A program made the position numbers and the translations under genes. The notes beneath the pieces are model-generated. The model did no database searches, had not been told where the DNA came from, and worked only from the letters and a program-made list of their open reading frames with translations. This document shows, piece by piece, positions 1 to 8,292 of a stretch of 64,000 bases of DNA; positions within the stretch are counted from its first letter, which is position 1; the number at the start of each line of letters is the position of its first letter. Source of the stretch: Shewanella baltica (GTDB lineage: Bacteria > Pseudomonadota > Gammaproteobacteria > Enterobacterales > Shewanellaceae); contig NZ_UGYM01000002.1 in assembly GCF_900456975.1 (NCBI RefSeq), positions 186,001 to 250,000 of the forward strand, written 5' to 3'.

Positions 1-105
1 AAATAAGCACTGAGTATTTAAGTCAGCGTTAGCCTTTAGAGATCACAGCTTGAAAGACTTTGCTTGCGAGCTGTGAACTTATGTTTATCATACGGGTCAG
101 ATGTT

Positions 106-133
106 CCGTTATCCGTTATCCGTTATCCGTTAT
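106..133. repeat. Four perfect tandem copies of a 7-bp unit
   Basis: The heptamer CCGTTAT occurs four times head to tail (106-112, 113-119, 120-126, 127-133), ending 16 bases before the TTG start of the first gene. It lies where a promoter or 5' leader would be. A 7-bp unit can change copy number by slippage and would alter promoter spacing, but nothing here proves that it does. Confidence 0.9.
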
Positions 134-149
134 TTGCTATAGGTGATAT

Positions 150-635
150 TTGAATTCTACCGCTAAGCCATTTTTTACTCGAATGGTGATCTTACTGATA
201 GCCATTATCGTGCTGCAATTTGCTGGCGCGAATTTGGGTGCGCATCAGTTACATGCGGGCAATGGCGCGGAAGAAGCCGACAATCATCCCCATTTGCAAT
301 TTAGCGCCCAAGTGACCACTTTAGCCCAATGTGTCGATTGCGTTTGCCCAAGTGAGCAAGCCCTAGGCTTTACCGACATTGATGCAAGTACCGAAGTGTT
401 AGGCAATAACGTGGGCGAGAATCATGCCAGCGAATTGCATTCCCACTTAGTGAAAACCACTGAATTACAAGATTTTGACCTGTGCCTCGATTGCCAATGC
501 CATGGCGGCCATGTGGCGCTGTTATCTCCTGGGCTAAGCCAGCCTGTGCAAGCGTTAGAAAGCGTCTTTCTCGCTGCTAATTTATCCTATTTCCCGCCTG
601 ATAATTTACCTAAGTACCGTCCTCCAATAGCTTAA
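150..635 (+). CDS. Small exported Cys/His-rich protein heading the metal-efflux operon
   Basis: 161 aa with a TTG start behind AGGTGA (141-146). Residues 1-30 form a signal-type N-terminus: basic residues, then a hydrophobic run. The mature part carries two clusters of possible metal ligands: CVDCVC near residue 61, and a C-terminal block with HASELHSHL followed by CLDCQCHGGH. The tail ends in a KYRPPIA-type motif. Small proteins of this kind, loosely DUF2946-like, often precede metal transporters in Shewanella and Vibrio. The position ahead of the CzcCBA-like genes suggests periplasmic metal sensing or delivery, which is inference. It resembles the protein at 51850-52140. An alternative start is the ATG at 183. 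Confidence 0.75.
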   Translation: MNSTAKPFFTRMVILLIAIIVLQFAGANLGAHQLHAGNGAEEADNHPHLQFSAQVTTLAQCVDCVCPSEQALGFTDIDASTEVLGNNVGENHASELHSHLVKTTELQDFDLCLDCQCHGGHVALLSPGLSQPVQALESVFLAANLSYFPPDNLPKYRPPIA

Positions 636-1004
636 TCCCCCAATATCCAGCTTATTCCTCGGTCTAAGGATCTTGATTCATCTTCTTGGATCTCAATCTA
701 TTTCGCCGCGCGATAAGCCTTTTATATTCATTCCCCAAATGCGATTTAACTGATGCTCAGCAGCGTGAGTTGTTGTGCCGGCCATCGGCCTTAGCCATGC
801 GATGTGTTGGTTATGCATAGCTTAAGTTACGCATAGTGTTAGCTATGTATTGCTTGGCGGGATGATTCGATCGGCGCTTATTTGCCATGCTCAGAACGAT
901 AGGATTGCTTTGCATTGAGCTATTTCAAATGAAGCTCAAATCTAGCTGTCTCACATTGGGCGCAAAAGTCAGCCGATCCACATTCGATATTGTTAGGATT
1001 TGCG
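636..1004 (+). promoter_or_regulatory. Leader/promoter region between the Cys/His protein and the czcC-like gene
   Basis: No convincing gene is present in this stretch; the short reading frames here are not supported. It contains a near-perfect inverted repeat, ATGCATAGCT at 813-822 and AGCTATGTAT at 841-850 (9 of 10 pairs), with another GCATAG in the loop. The region probably holds a promoter or operator for the efflux genes, but no -35/-10 pair stands out. Confidence 0.4.
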
Positions 1005-2492
1005 ATGAACAAAACGACTCTCGCCCGTACCTTGGCTTGCCTGTTTCGATCGGGCTTGCTGAGCTGCGGATTAGTATTGGCTGCCGGATTGCTAGCCTTT
1101 GCCCTCGCGGCAGAAAATGACACTCTTGAAGTCTTCCTTAAAACCAAAGCCCTTGAAACCAATCCCTTGGAAACCAATGCGCTTGAAATCAAAGCTCCTG
1201 AAGCCGAGGTGTTTAAAGCTCAATCACTGGGCTTACCCGCCAAAGAAACCGACACGCCATATGTTGCCTTCGGCCAATGGTTGCCCGCGTTACTCACACA
1301 GTTCAATCAGTTACCTGAAGTGCAGGCGCAGCTTACACGGCAGCAACAAGCAGAGCTTGCCATTCAGGCGGCGGATCGCGCCGTGTATAACCCTGAGCTT
1401 GGGCTTAACTATCAAAATGCCGACACAGATTCCTACAGCTTAGGCCTGAGTCAAACCTTAGATTGGGGAGATAAGCGCGGCGTGGCGACAAAACGTGCCG
1501 AGCTTGAAGCCCAAATCCTGTTCGCTGATATAGGTTTAGAGCGTAACCAAATGTTGGCCGAACGCTTACTAGCGTTGGCAGAACAGGCGCAAAGTCGTAA
1601 GTCGCTGACCTTTGCCGAGCAGCAACTCAGGTTTACTAAGGCGCAGCTCGGCATTGCCAAGCAGCGGTTGGCGGCAGGGGATTTGTCTAACGTCGAGCTG
1701 CATTTGATGCAACTCGAGTTAGCAACCAATACCGCCGATTATGCCTTAGCCGAACAGGCAGCTTTAGTGGCCGACGGCAAAGTAATTGAGTTGCTTGGGG
1801 ATAATAATCTCGCCTTTAGTGAGTTCATCAAAGAGATCCATGTCTTCGTGACTCAGGCTAAGCAAGCGCCAGCGCTCGAGTTGGGCACCACCAAATCAAC
1901 TTTGCCAGCACTGGCGAGCGCTTACCAACAAGTGTTGTTGGCGCGAGTCAATGCCATGCAAGTGAAGGCCGATACGTCAGCGGACCCGACCATTAGTCTA
2001 GGTGCTGAAAAGGAGGGCACGGACAATAAGCTTGGGGTCGGTATATCGATTCCCCTGCAAGTTCGCAATAACTACAGTGAGTTACAAGCCGTGGCCGATA
2101 AGGGCATCGCGATCGCGGAGCAAGGCTATCTTGCTCGTGAGCGAGTACTTACCGCCAAGCAAAAACACGTCCTATACGCGTTACCGCGTTTGCTTGAGCG
2201 TTACCAAGACTGGCGCGAGTTAGTACAAGTGTCCGGTGCCAAAGCTGCTAAATCCTTAAGCCAACAATGGCAGGCGGGCGATGTGAGTACCAGCGAGTAC
2301 TTGCAGAGTCGCCGTCAGTTGGCCGCCAGTTATTTGGTGGGGTTGAACCTAGAAACGGCCATTTATCAGAGCTGGTTAACGTGGATGGGCGAAAGCGGTC
2401 AGCTTATGCCCTTTTTGAATGGTACGGCTGAACAGATCTGCCAAGCACCTTCACACATGCCAAATGCCGCCGTGCGCACAGTAAACCAATGA
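1005..2492 (+). CDS. czcC: CzcC-like outer-membrane factor of an RND metal-efflux pump
   Basis: About 495 aa from the ATG at 1005, which has AGGA at 995-998; the frame is open upstream to a TTG at 990. An N-terminal signal sequence (hydrophobic, ending in LLAFALAAEN) is followed by an unusual stretch of degenerate pentapeptides (DNA 1119-1208). The rest is the TolC/CzcC outer-membrane-efflux fold, with two long coiled-coil repeats rich in Ala, Gln and Leu and the typical NPELGLNYQN-type start of the first beta strand pair. It forms the outer-membrane duct for the adaptor and pump encoded next; the adaptor gene starts 10 bases after this stop. Metal specificity cannot be read from this subunit. 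Confidence 0.85.
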   Translation: MNKTTLARTLACLFRSGLLSCGLVLAAGLLAFALAAENDTLEVFLKTKALETNPLETNALEIKAPEAEVFKAQSLGLPAKETDTPYVAFGQWLPALLTQFNQLPEVQAQLTRQQQAELAIQAADRAVYNPELGLNYQNADTDSYSLGLSQTLDWGDKRGVATKRAELEAQILFADIGLERNQMLAERLLALAEQAQSRKSLTFAEQQLRFTKAQLGIAKQRLAAGDLSNVELHLMQLELATNTADYALAEQAALVADGKVIELLGDNNLAFSEFIKEIHVFVTQAKQAPALELGTTKSTLPALASAYQQVLLARVNAMQVKADTSADPTISLGAEKEGTDNKLGVGISIPLQVRNNYSELQAVADKGIAIAEQGYLARERVLTAKQKHVLYALPRLLERYQDWRELVQVSGAKAAKSLSQQWQAGDVSTSEYLQSRRQLAASYLVGLNLETAIYQSWLTWMGESGQLMPFLNGTAEQICQAPSHMPNAAVRTVNQ

Positions 2493-2502
2493 GGTAACCC
2501 AA

Positions 2503-3840
2503 ATGAATTCACATAATCACTTTAACGCTACTAAGTCTTATCCAGTTGCAATGTCAGACACTGCTGCACCTGACATCATTACGTCTCAAATCACAGCACC
2601 TGAAATCACAGCACCTGAAATCATTGCGCCTCAAATTACAGTACCTGCAAAGCGGCAGTTCACGTTGTCGACACTCGCCCTCGCATTATGTGTGCTCGGC
2701 TCTGCTGCGCTTTTCACCGCCCAACCTTCATGGGCAGGGGACGATCACGGTTCAGCTACTCAAACTGAGCAAGCGGATGAACACGGTGCACAGGCGCTTA
2801 AGTTGACCCAAGTGCAGCAAGCTTTGGCGGGCATTAGCTTGTTACCCCTGTCGAGCGATAGCTTGAATATCGCCAATTTGAATCTGGATATCAGGGCGAC
2901 GGCCACCTTAGTGGTGGATCGCGATCGAACTGCGACCCTTGCACCGCAGCTCGATGCGCGCGTGTTGGCGCGTCATGTGGTGCCGGGACAAGAAGTCAAA
3001 AAAGGTGAGCCTTTACTGACCTTGGGCGGCGCAGCCGTTGCGCAGGCACAGGCGGATTACATCAATGCCGCCGCCGAATGGAGCCGAGTCAAACGCATGA
3101 GCGAAGGCGCCGTGAGTGTCAGCCGCCGTATGCAGGCGCAGGTGGATGCCGAACTTAAACGGGCGATTTTAGAGGCGATTAAGATGACGCCAACACAAAT
3201 TCGCGCTCTGGAATCGACGCCCGAAGCCATCGGCAGTTATCAACTTTTAGCGCCGATTGACGGACGAGTGCAGCAAGATATCGCCATGTTAGGCCAAGTA
3301 TTTAGTGCGGGCACGCCGTTAATGCAGCTGACCGACGAGTCCTATCTGTGGGTTGAGGCGCAGTTAACGCCTACCCAAACCGCGCATATCACTGTCGGCA
3401 GTGCAGCCTTAGTGCAAGTGGGGGATAAGACGCTGGCGGGCAAGATCATAGGTCGCTCCCATGAACTCGATAGCGTGACGCGCACCGAACAAGTGCTGGT
3501 GAGTATGCCCAATCCTAATCATGTGCTGCATGCGGGGCAATTTGCCGAACTCTACTTTGCCAATACTGTCGCCAACTCTGCTGATAAGGCTGGTGGAATC
3601 GTGCTGCCCGATGCGGCGCTCACCCGCAGCGGCGATGGCGACTGGCAGATTTTTATTCAAGATGAAGATGGCTTCGAGTCCATTGAGGTAGAACTGGTGC
3701 AGCGTCAGCGCGGCTTGAGTTTAGTGCGCGGCGCTGAGCTTGAAAAAGCCCAGCAGGCAAAGCTCAAGGTGGTGGTAGCTGGCGCATTTTTCTTGGCGTC
3801 CGAGCAGGCGAAAGCAGGCTTTGATATCCATAACCATTAA
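2503..3840 (+). CDS. czcB: CzcB-like periplasmic adaptor of an RND metal-efflux pump
   Basis: 445 aa with GAGG ahead of the ATG. The first ~57 residues are an atypical cytoplasmic extension containing five or six degenerate pentapeptides of the ITAPE type (DNA 2575-2649). A membrane or signal segment follows (about residues 60-76), then a short D/H-rich start of the mature protein (DDHGSATQ..DEHG). Next come the barrel-sandwich (lipoyl-like) halves around a coiled-coil hairpin, the beta-barrel domain and a membrane-proximal domain, as in HlyD/RND adaptors. It bridges the inner-membrane pump and the outer-membrane factor. Alternative starts after the repeat are possible but lack a ribosome-binding site. 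Confidence 0.85.
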   Translation: MNSHNHFNATKSYPVAMSDTAAPDIITSQITAPEITAPEIIAPQITVPAKRQFTLSTLALALCVLGSAALFTAQPSWAGDDHGSATQTEQADEHGAQALKLTQVQQALAGISLLPLSSDSLNIANLNLDIRATATLVVDRDRTATLAPQLDARVLARHVVPGQEVKKGEPLLTLGGAAVAQAQADYINAAAEWSRVKRMSEGAVSVSRRMQAQVDAELKRAILEAIKMTPTQIRALESTPEAIGSYQLLAPIDGRVQQDIAMLGQVFSAGTPLMQLTDESYLWVEAQLTPTQTAHITVGSAALVQVGDKTLAGKIIGRSHELDSVTRTEQVLVSMPNPNHVLHAGQFAELYFANTVANSADKAGGIVLPDAALTRSGDGDWQIFIQDEDGFESIEVELVQRQRGLSLVRGAELEKAQQAKLKVVVAGAFFLASEQAKAGFDIHNH

Positions 3841-3870
3841 TGTTGCCACTGAACGCTTGAGGAATTTTCT

Positions 3871-6800
3871 ATGTTACAAAAAGTGATCGAAGCCGCGATT
3901 AAAAATCGGCTGTTAGTGGTGTTGGCCTTGCTCGCCATGATAGTGGCAAGCGTGGTGATGCTGCCTAAATTGAATCTCGATGCCTTTCCCGATGTGACTA
4001 ACGTGCAAGTGACTATCAATACTGCGGCCGAAGGGTTAGCCGCAGAAGAGGTGGAAAAGCTCATTAGTTATCCGGTGGAATCGGCTATGTACGCCTTGCC
4101 AGCCGTGACGGAGGTGCGCTCGTTATCGCGCACTGGCTTGTCGATTGTGACTGTGGTATTTGCCGAAGGGACGGATATTTACTTCGCCCGTCAGCAAGTG
4201 TTTGAGCAGTTGCAAGCGGCGCGGGAGATGATCCCAAGCGGCGTCGGTGTGCCCGAGATCGGCCCGAATACTTCGGGATTAGGACAGATTTATCAGTACA
4301 TTCTGCGCGCTGAACCTAGCTCAGGTATCGATGCTGCCGAGCTGCGCAGTTTGAACGATTACCTTGTGAAACTCATCATGATGCCCGTCGGCGGCGTGAC
4401 GGAAGTCTTGTCTTTTGGTGGCGATGTGCGCCAATACCAAGTGCAGGTAGACCCGAATAAATTGCGCGCCTATGGCTTGTCGATGGCGCAAGTTACCGAG
4501 GCATTAGAGAGCAATAACCGCAACGCTGGCGGTTGGTTTATGGACCAAGGCCAAGAGCAACTTGTGGTGCGCGGCTACGGCATGTTGCCCGCAGGAGCAG
4601 AAGGCTTAGCGGCGATCGCACAGATCCCGCTTACGGAGGATAAAGGCACGCCCGTGCGGGTGGGTGATATCGCTCTGGTTGATTTTGGCAGTGAAATCCG
4701 TGTTGGCGCTGTGACTATGACGCGCCGCGATGAGGCTGGCAACGTACAAAACCTCGGCGAAGTGGTGGCGGGGGTCGTGCTTAAACGCATGGGCGCCAAC
4801 ACCAAAGCGACTATCGATGATATTGGCGCGCGGGTGAGTCTTATCGAGCAGGCCTTGCCCGATGGCGTGTCTTTTGAAGTGTTTTACGATCAAGCCGAAC
4901 TGGTCGATAAGGCCGTAACGACAGTGCGCGATGCGCTGTTAATGGCCTTTGTGTTTATCGTGGTGATCTTGGCGCTGTTCCTCGTCAATATCCGCGCGAC
5001 CTTGCTGGTGCTCTTGTCTATTCCTGTGTCTATCGGGCTCGCGCTCATGGTGATGTCCTACTATGGATTGTCGGCAAACCTGATGTCGCTGGGTGGTTTA
5101 GCCGTGGCGATTGGTATGTTAGTCGATGGTTCTGTGGTGATGGTAGAGAACATTTTCAAACACTTAACTCAGCCGGATCGTCGACATTTGCTGGAGGCGA
5201 GAACGCGCGCCGATGGTGAGGCAGACCCATATCATAGCTATGAGGACGGTGGTCAGCAGGCCAATATGGCTGTGCGCATCATGCTCGCGGCCAAAGAGGT
5301 GTGTAGCCCAATCTTCTTTGCGACGGCGATTATCATAGTGGTATTTGCGCCCTTGTTTGCCCTCGAAGGCGTTGAAGGCAAGCTGTTCCAGCCGATGGCG
5401 GTCAGTATCATTCTGGCAATGATATCAGCGCTGCTGGTGGCCTTGATTGCCGTGCCAGCCCTTGCTGTGTATCTGTTTAAGCGCGGTGTGGTACTCAAAC
5501 AAAGCGTGGTCTTAGCGCCGCTGGATGCCGCTTATCGCAAGCTACTGACGGCAACACTTGTTAGGCCAAAGGTAGTGATGCTCAGCGCCTTATTGATGTT
5601 TGCTTTCAGTTTATTGTTACTGCCAAGGCTGGGCACTGAATTTGTGCCCGAGCTGGAGGAAGGCACGATTAACCTCAGGGTCACGCTGGCGCCAACCGCG
5701 AGTTTAGGCACGTCTTTGGCGGTCGCGCCCAAGCTTGAAGCTATCTTGCTGGCGTTTCCCGAGGTGGAATATGCCCTGAGCCGCATTGGTGCGCCTGAGC
5801 TTGGCGGCGATCCTGAGCCTGTGAGTAATATCGAGGTTTATATTGGACTTAAGCCAATATCTGAATGGCAATCGGCAAGCTCGCGCTTAGAGTTACAACG
5901 TTTGATGGAGGAAAAACTCAGTGTGTTCCCCGGACTCTTGCTGACTTTCTCGCAGCCGATAGCAACTCGGGTAGATGAATTACTCTCGGGGGTAAAAGCC
6001 CAGTTAGCGATCAAAATTTTCGGCCCAGATTTAGCCGTGTTATCGGAGAGAGGCCAAGCGCTCACCGATCTTGTCGCGAAAATCCCCGGTGCCGTGGATG
6101 TGTCATTAGAGCAAGTGAGCGGCGAGGCGCAATTGGTTGTGCGGCCAAAGCGCGAGTTATTGGCGCGCTACGGCATTAGTGTCGATCAAGTGATGAGCCT
6201 TGTCAGCCAAGGCATTGGCGGCGCGAGTGCAGGCCAAGTGATTGATGGCAACGCCAGATACGACATCAATGTGCGCCTCGCGGCCGAGTTTCGCACTAGC
6301 CCAGATGCGATTAAGGACTTGTTACTCAGCGGCACGAATGGCGCCACTGTGCGCTTAGGCGAAGTCGCCAGCGTCGAAGTGGAAATGGCGCCGCCGAATA
6401 TTCGCCGTGACGACGTGCAGCGCCGAGTGGTAGTGCAGGCCAACGTGGCGGGGCGTGATATGGGCTCTGTGGTGAAAGACATTTATGCTTTAGTGCCACA
6501 GGCGGATTTACCCGCGGGATATACAGTGATCATTGGCGGCCAGTATGAGAATCAGCAGCGGGCGCAGCAAAAGCTGATGCTAGTGCTGCCGATTTCTATC
6601 GCCTTGATTGCCTTGCTGTTGTACTTCTCCTTTGGGTCATTCAAGCAAGTGTTACTCATCATGGCGAATGTGCCCTTAGCCTTGATTGGCGGCATAGTGG
6701 CCCTGTATGTCAGTGGCACTTATTTATCTGTGCCTAGCTCAATTGGTTTTATCACCTTATTTGGAGTGGCCGTGCTCAACGGTGTGGTGCTGGTAGATTC

Positions 6801-7077
6801 GATTAATCAGCGCAGGCAAAGCGGCGAAGCTCTTTATGATTGTGTTTATGAGGGTACGGTTGGGCGTTTGCGCCCTGTGTTGATGACAGCATTGACCTCG
6901 GCCCTAGGCTTGATCCCGATTTTATTGTCATCGGGGGTTGGCAGTGAGATCCAAAAGCCGCTGGCAGTGGTGATTATTGGTGGCTTGTTTAGCTCGACGG
7001 CGCTGACCTTGCTAGTATTGCCGACCTTATATCGCTGGTTATATCGTGGCGACAAGCGCATCGATGAGCTTGATTAA
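3871..7077 (+). CDS. czcA: CzcA/CusA-family RND heavy-metal efflux pump
   Basis: 1068 aa, normal length for HME-RND pumps, with GAGGA before the ATG. There are 12 expected membrane segments in two halves with large periplasmic loops after TM1 and TM7 (PEIGPNTSGLGQIYQY and related HME blocks visible). The TM4 proton-relay region reads AVAIGMLVDGSVVMVEN. The first Asp of the CzcA signature (DFGxxxDGxxxxxE) is replaced by Ala, while the second Asp and the Glu remain, as in CusA-type pumps. The pump exports metal ions by proton antiport together with the two upstream products. CzcA is the name normally assigned, but the substrate is unproven and could be monovalent copper/silver or another cation. 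Confidence 0.88.
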   Translation: MLQKVIEAAIKNRLLVVLALLAMIVASVVMLPKLNLDAFPDVTNVQVTINTAAEGLAAEEVEKLISYPVESAMYALPAVTEVRSLSRTGLSIVTVVFAEGTDIYFARQQVFEQLQAAREMIPSGVGVPEIGPNTSGLGQIYQYILRAEPSSGIDAAELRSLNDYLVKLIMMPVGGVTEVLSFGGDVRQYQVQVDPNKLRAYGLSMAQVTEALESNNRNAGGWFMDQGQEQLVVRGYGMLPAGAEGLAAIAQIPLTEDKGTPVRVGDIALVDFGSEIRVGAVTMTRRDEAGNVQNLGEVVAGVVLKRMGANTKATIDDIGARVSLIEQALPDGVSFEVFYDQAELVDKAVTTVRDALLMAFVFIVVILALFLVNIRATLLVLLSIPVSIGLALMVMSYYGLSANLMSLGGLAVAIGMLVDGSVVMVENIFKHLTQPDRRHLLEARTRADGEADPYHSYEDGGQQANMAVRIMLAAKEVCSPIFFATAIIIVVFAPLFALEGVEGKLFQPMAVSIILAMISALLVALIAVPALAVYLFKRGVVLKQSVVLAPLDAAYRKLLTATLVRPKVVMLSALLMFAFSLLLLPRLGTEFVPELEEGTINLRVTLAPTASLGTSLAVAPKLEAILLAFPEVEYALSRIGAPELGGDPEPVSNIEVYIGLKPISEWQSASSRLELQRLMEEKLSVFPGLLLTFSQPIATRVDELLSGVKAQLAIKIFGPDLAVLSERGQALTDLVAKIPGAVDVSLEQVSGEAQLVVRPKRELLARYGISVDQVMSLVSQGIGGASAGQVIDGNARYDINVRLAAEFRTSPDAIKDLLLSGTNGATVRLGEVASVEVEMAPPNIRRDDVQRRVVVQANVAGRDMGSVVKDIYALVPQADLPAGYTVIIGGQYENQQRAQQKLMLVLPISIALIALLLYFSFGSFKQVLLIMANVPLALIGGIVALYVSGTYLSVPSSIGFITLFGVAVLNGVVLVDSINQRRQSGEALYDCVYEGTVGRLRPVLMTALTSALGLIPILLSSGVGSEIQKPLAVVIIGGLFSSTALTLLVLPTLYRWLYRGDKRIDELD

Positions 7078-7096
7078 CCTCAAGTAAGCCGACAAC

Positions 7097-7134
7097 GTGG
7101 GCAATAACTTGTTATATTTCGGGTTATTGCCCAC
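7097..7134. repeat. Perfect 12-bp inverted repeat after the efflux operon
   Basis: GTGGGCAATAAC (7097-7108) and GTTATTGCCCAC (7123-7134) pair perfectly around a 14-base loop. It lies 20 bases after the pump stop codon. No T-run follows, so it may protect the 3' end or act as a weak terminator rather than a classical intrinsic one. Confidence 0.75.
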
Positions 7135-7248
7135 ATTGTAGACAGAGTTATCACATTGACTAAAAGTCTAAAAATCAGCGAGCTATCGCGCCGTGGTTGG
7201 GCTAATCTTAAAGTCGACATTTAAGGACGTTAATTTCTGGAGAGCGTT

Positions 7249-7572
7249 ATGATCGCTGTAATTTTTGAAGTCATCCCGACACAAGAAGGGAAGGAAGAGT
7301 ATCTGCACGTGGCGGCTGAAATGCGCCAATATTTAGAAGGCCGTAAGGGATTAATTTCGATCGAACGTTTTCAGAGTTTAACCGACGATGGCAAAGTGCT
7401 GAGCCTGTCGTTTTGGGAAGACCAAGCTTCTATCACCCAATGGCGCAATCAGATGGCCCACAGTATTGCCGAGCAAACGGGCATAGTGCCGTGTTTGTTT
7501 AACTCTTACCGCATTCGAGTGGCAGAAGTGGTGCAAGATTACAGTGAAACTGTGCACATTGAAGCTGAGTAA
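7249..7572 (+). CDS. Antibiotic-biosynthesis-monooxygenase (ABM) fold protein
   Basis: 107 aa with GGAG ahead of the ATG. The sequence has the ABM dimeric ferredoxin-like pattern: an opening beta strand (MIAVIFEVIP), a helix with EEYLHVAAEMRQYL, GLISIERFQSL, then LSFWEDQASITQWRNQMAH, in which the W/F and final His are typical. ABM proteins include heme-degrading and quinone-oxidising enzymes as well as proteins of unknown activity; nothing here fixes the substrate. It is monocistronic, since an inverted repeat lies upstream and an intrinsic terminator immediately downstream. The SFWEDQ block resembles YgiN/IsdG-like proteins. Confidence 0.8.
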   Translation: MIAVIFEVIPTQEGKEEYLHVAAEMRQYLEGRKGLISIERFQSLTDDGKVLSLSFWEDQASITQWRNQMAHSIAEQTGIVPCLFNSYRIRVAEVVQDYSETVHIEAE

Positions 7573-7613
7573 TCGCTTATCTGTTTGATGTGAAACATCG
7601 CCGATATAAAAAC

Positions 7614-7641
7614 AAAACCCATCGAGTTCGATGGGTTTTTT
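7614..7641. terminator. Bidirectional intrinsic terminator
   Basis: AAAACCCATCGA and TCGATGGGTTTT pair around GT, with an A-run on one side and a T-run on the other. It serves the ABM gene on the plus strand and mscL on the minus strand. Confidence 0.9.
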
Positions 7642-7664
7642 ATGATCTGCACTTTAGATTAGGC

Positions 7665-8075
7665 TTATTTTTCTTGCTGAGCTTTCAGTAGATCGCGGAT
7701 CTCAGACAGCAGTTCTTGATCTTTAGTCGGTGCCGCGGGTGCTTTAGGCGCGACTTCTTCTTTGCGCTTTAAGCGATTGATTGCTTTGACGCCCATGAAA
7801 ATGGCGAAGGCGATAATCGTAAAGTCGATAATGGTTTGAATGAATTTACCATAAGCAATCACCACAGAAGGCGCGTCGCCTTGAGCTGCCTGCAGCACTA
7901 TGCTCAAATCACTAAAATTCACTCCGCCTAAAATGATACCAATCGGTGGCATTATGATATCGGCCACAAAGGACGAGACTATCTTGCCGAATGCGGCACC
8001 TATGATGATACCAACGGCCATGTCGATCACATTGCCACGGGACGCAAAAGCCTTGAACTCTTTAATTAAGCTCAT
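7665..8075 (-). CDS. mscL: Large-conductance mechanosensitive channel MscL
   Basis: 136 aa, standard MscL length. The N-terminal helix ([35 protein letters not shown]) leads into TM1, a periplasmic loop follows, then TM2 ([16 protein letters not shown]) and a charged cytoplasmic C-terminal helix (RKEE...[12 protein letters not shown]). The homopentamer opens under membrane tension to release solutes during hypo-osmotic shock. The ribosome-binding site GGAGG is 7-8 bases before the ATG. The gene stands alone with its own terminator. Confidence 0.97.
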   Translation of the reverse strand: MSLIKEFKAFASRGNVIDMAVGIIIGAAFGKIVSSFVADIIMPPIGIILGGVNFSDLSIVLQAAQGDAPSVVIAYGKFIQTIIDFTIIAFAIFMGVKAINRLKRKEEVAPKAPAAPTKDQELLSEIRDLLKAQQEK

Positions 8076-8292
8076 TAGGTTTCCTCCAAAATTGAGATTA
8101 AATGTTAAATTTTATTATGCAAACTGTATCAGGAAAACCTAAGGTCTTTTGCTGCCTGTTACCTTGCCAAGCTTATAGAGGCTTAAGGATTAAGGCAATT
8201 ATGACATAGCGGATTTATCCCTATGGCAGCGATTTAAGCTTTACAAAGTTATAGTTGTTACTGCTTTGATCGCTTTCTTTGATCTATTTTGT

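Noticed and set aside
106..133. Short tandem repeats as a CRISPR array
   Set aside because: Units are 7 bp with no spacers, and no cas genes are in the window.
887..1192. Short frames on both strands in the czcC leader
   Set aside because: They lack start signals and overlap the better-supported efflux gene start.
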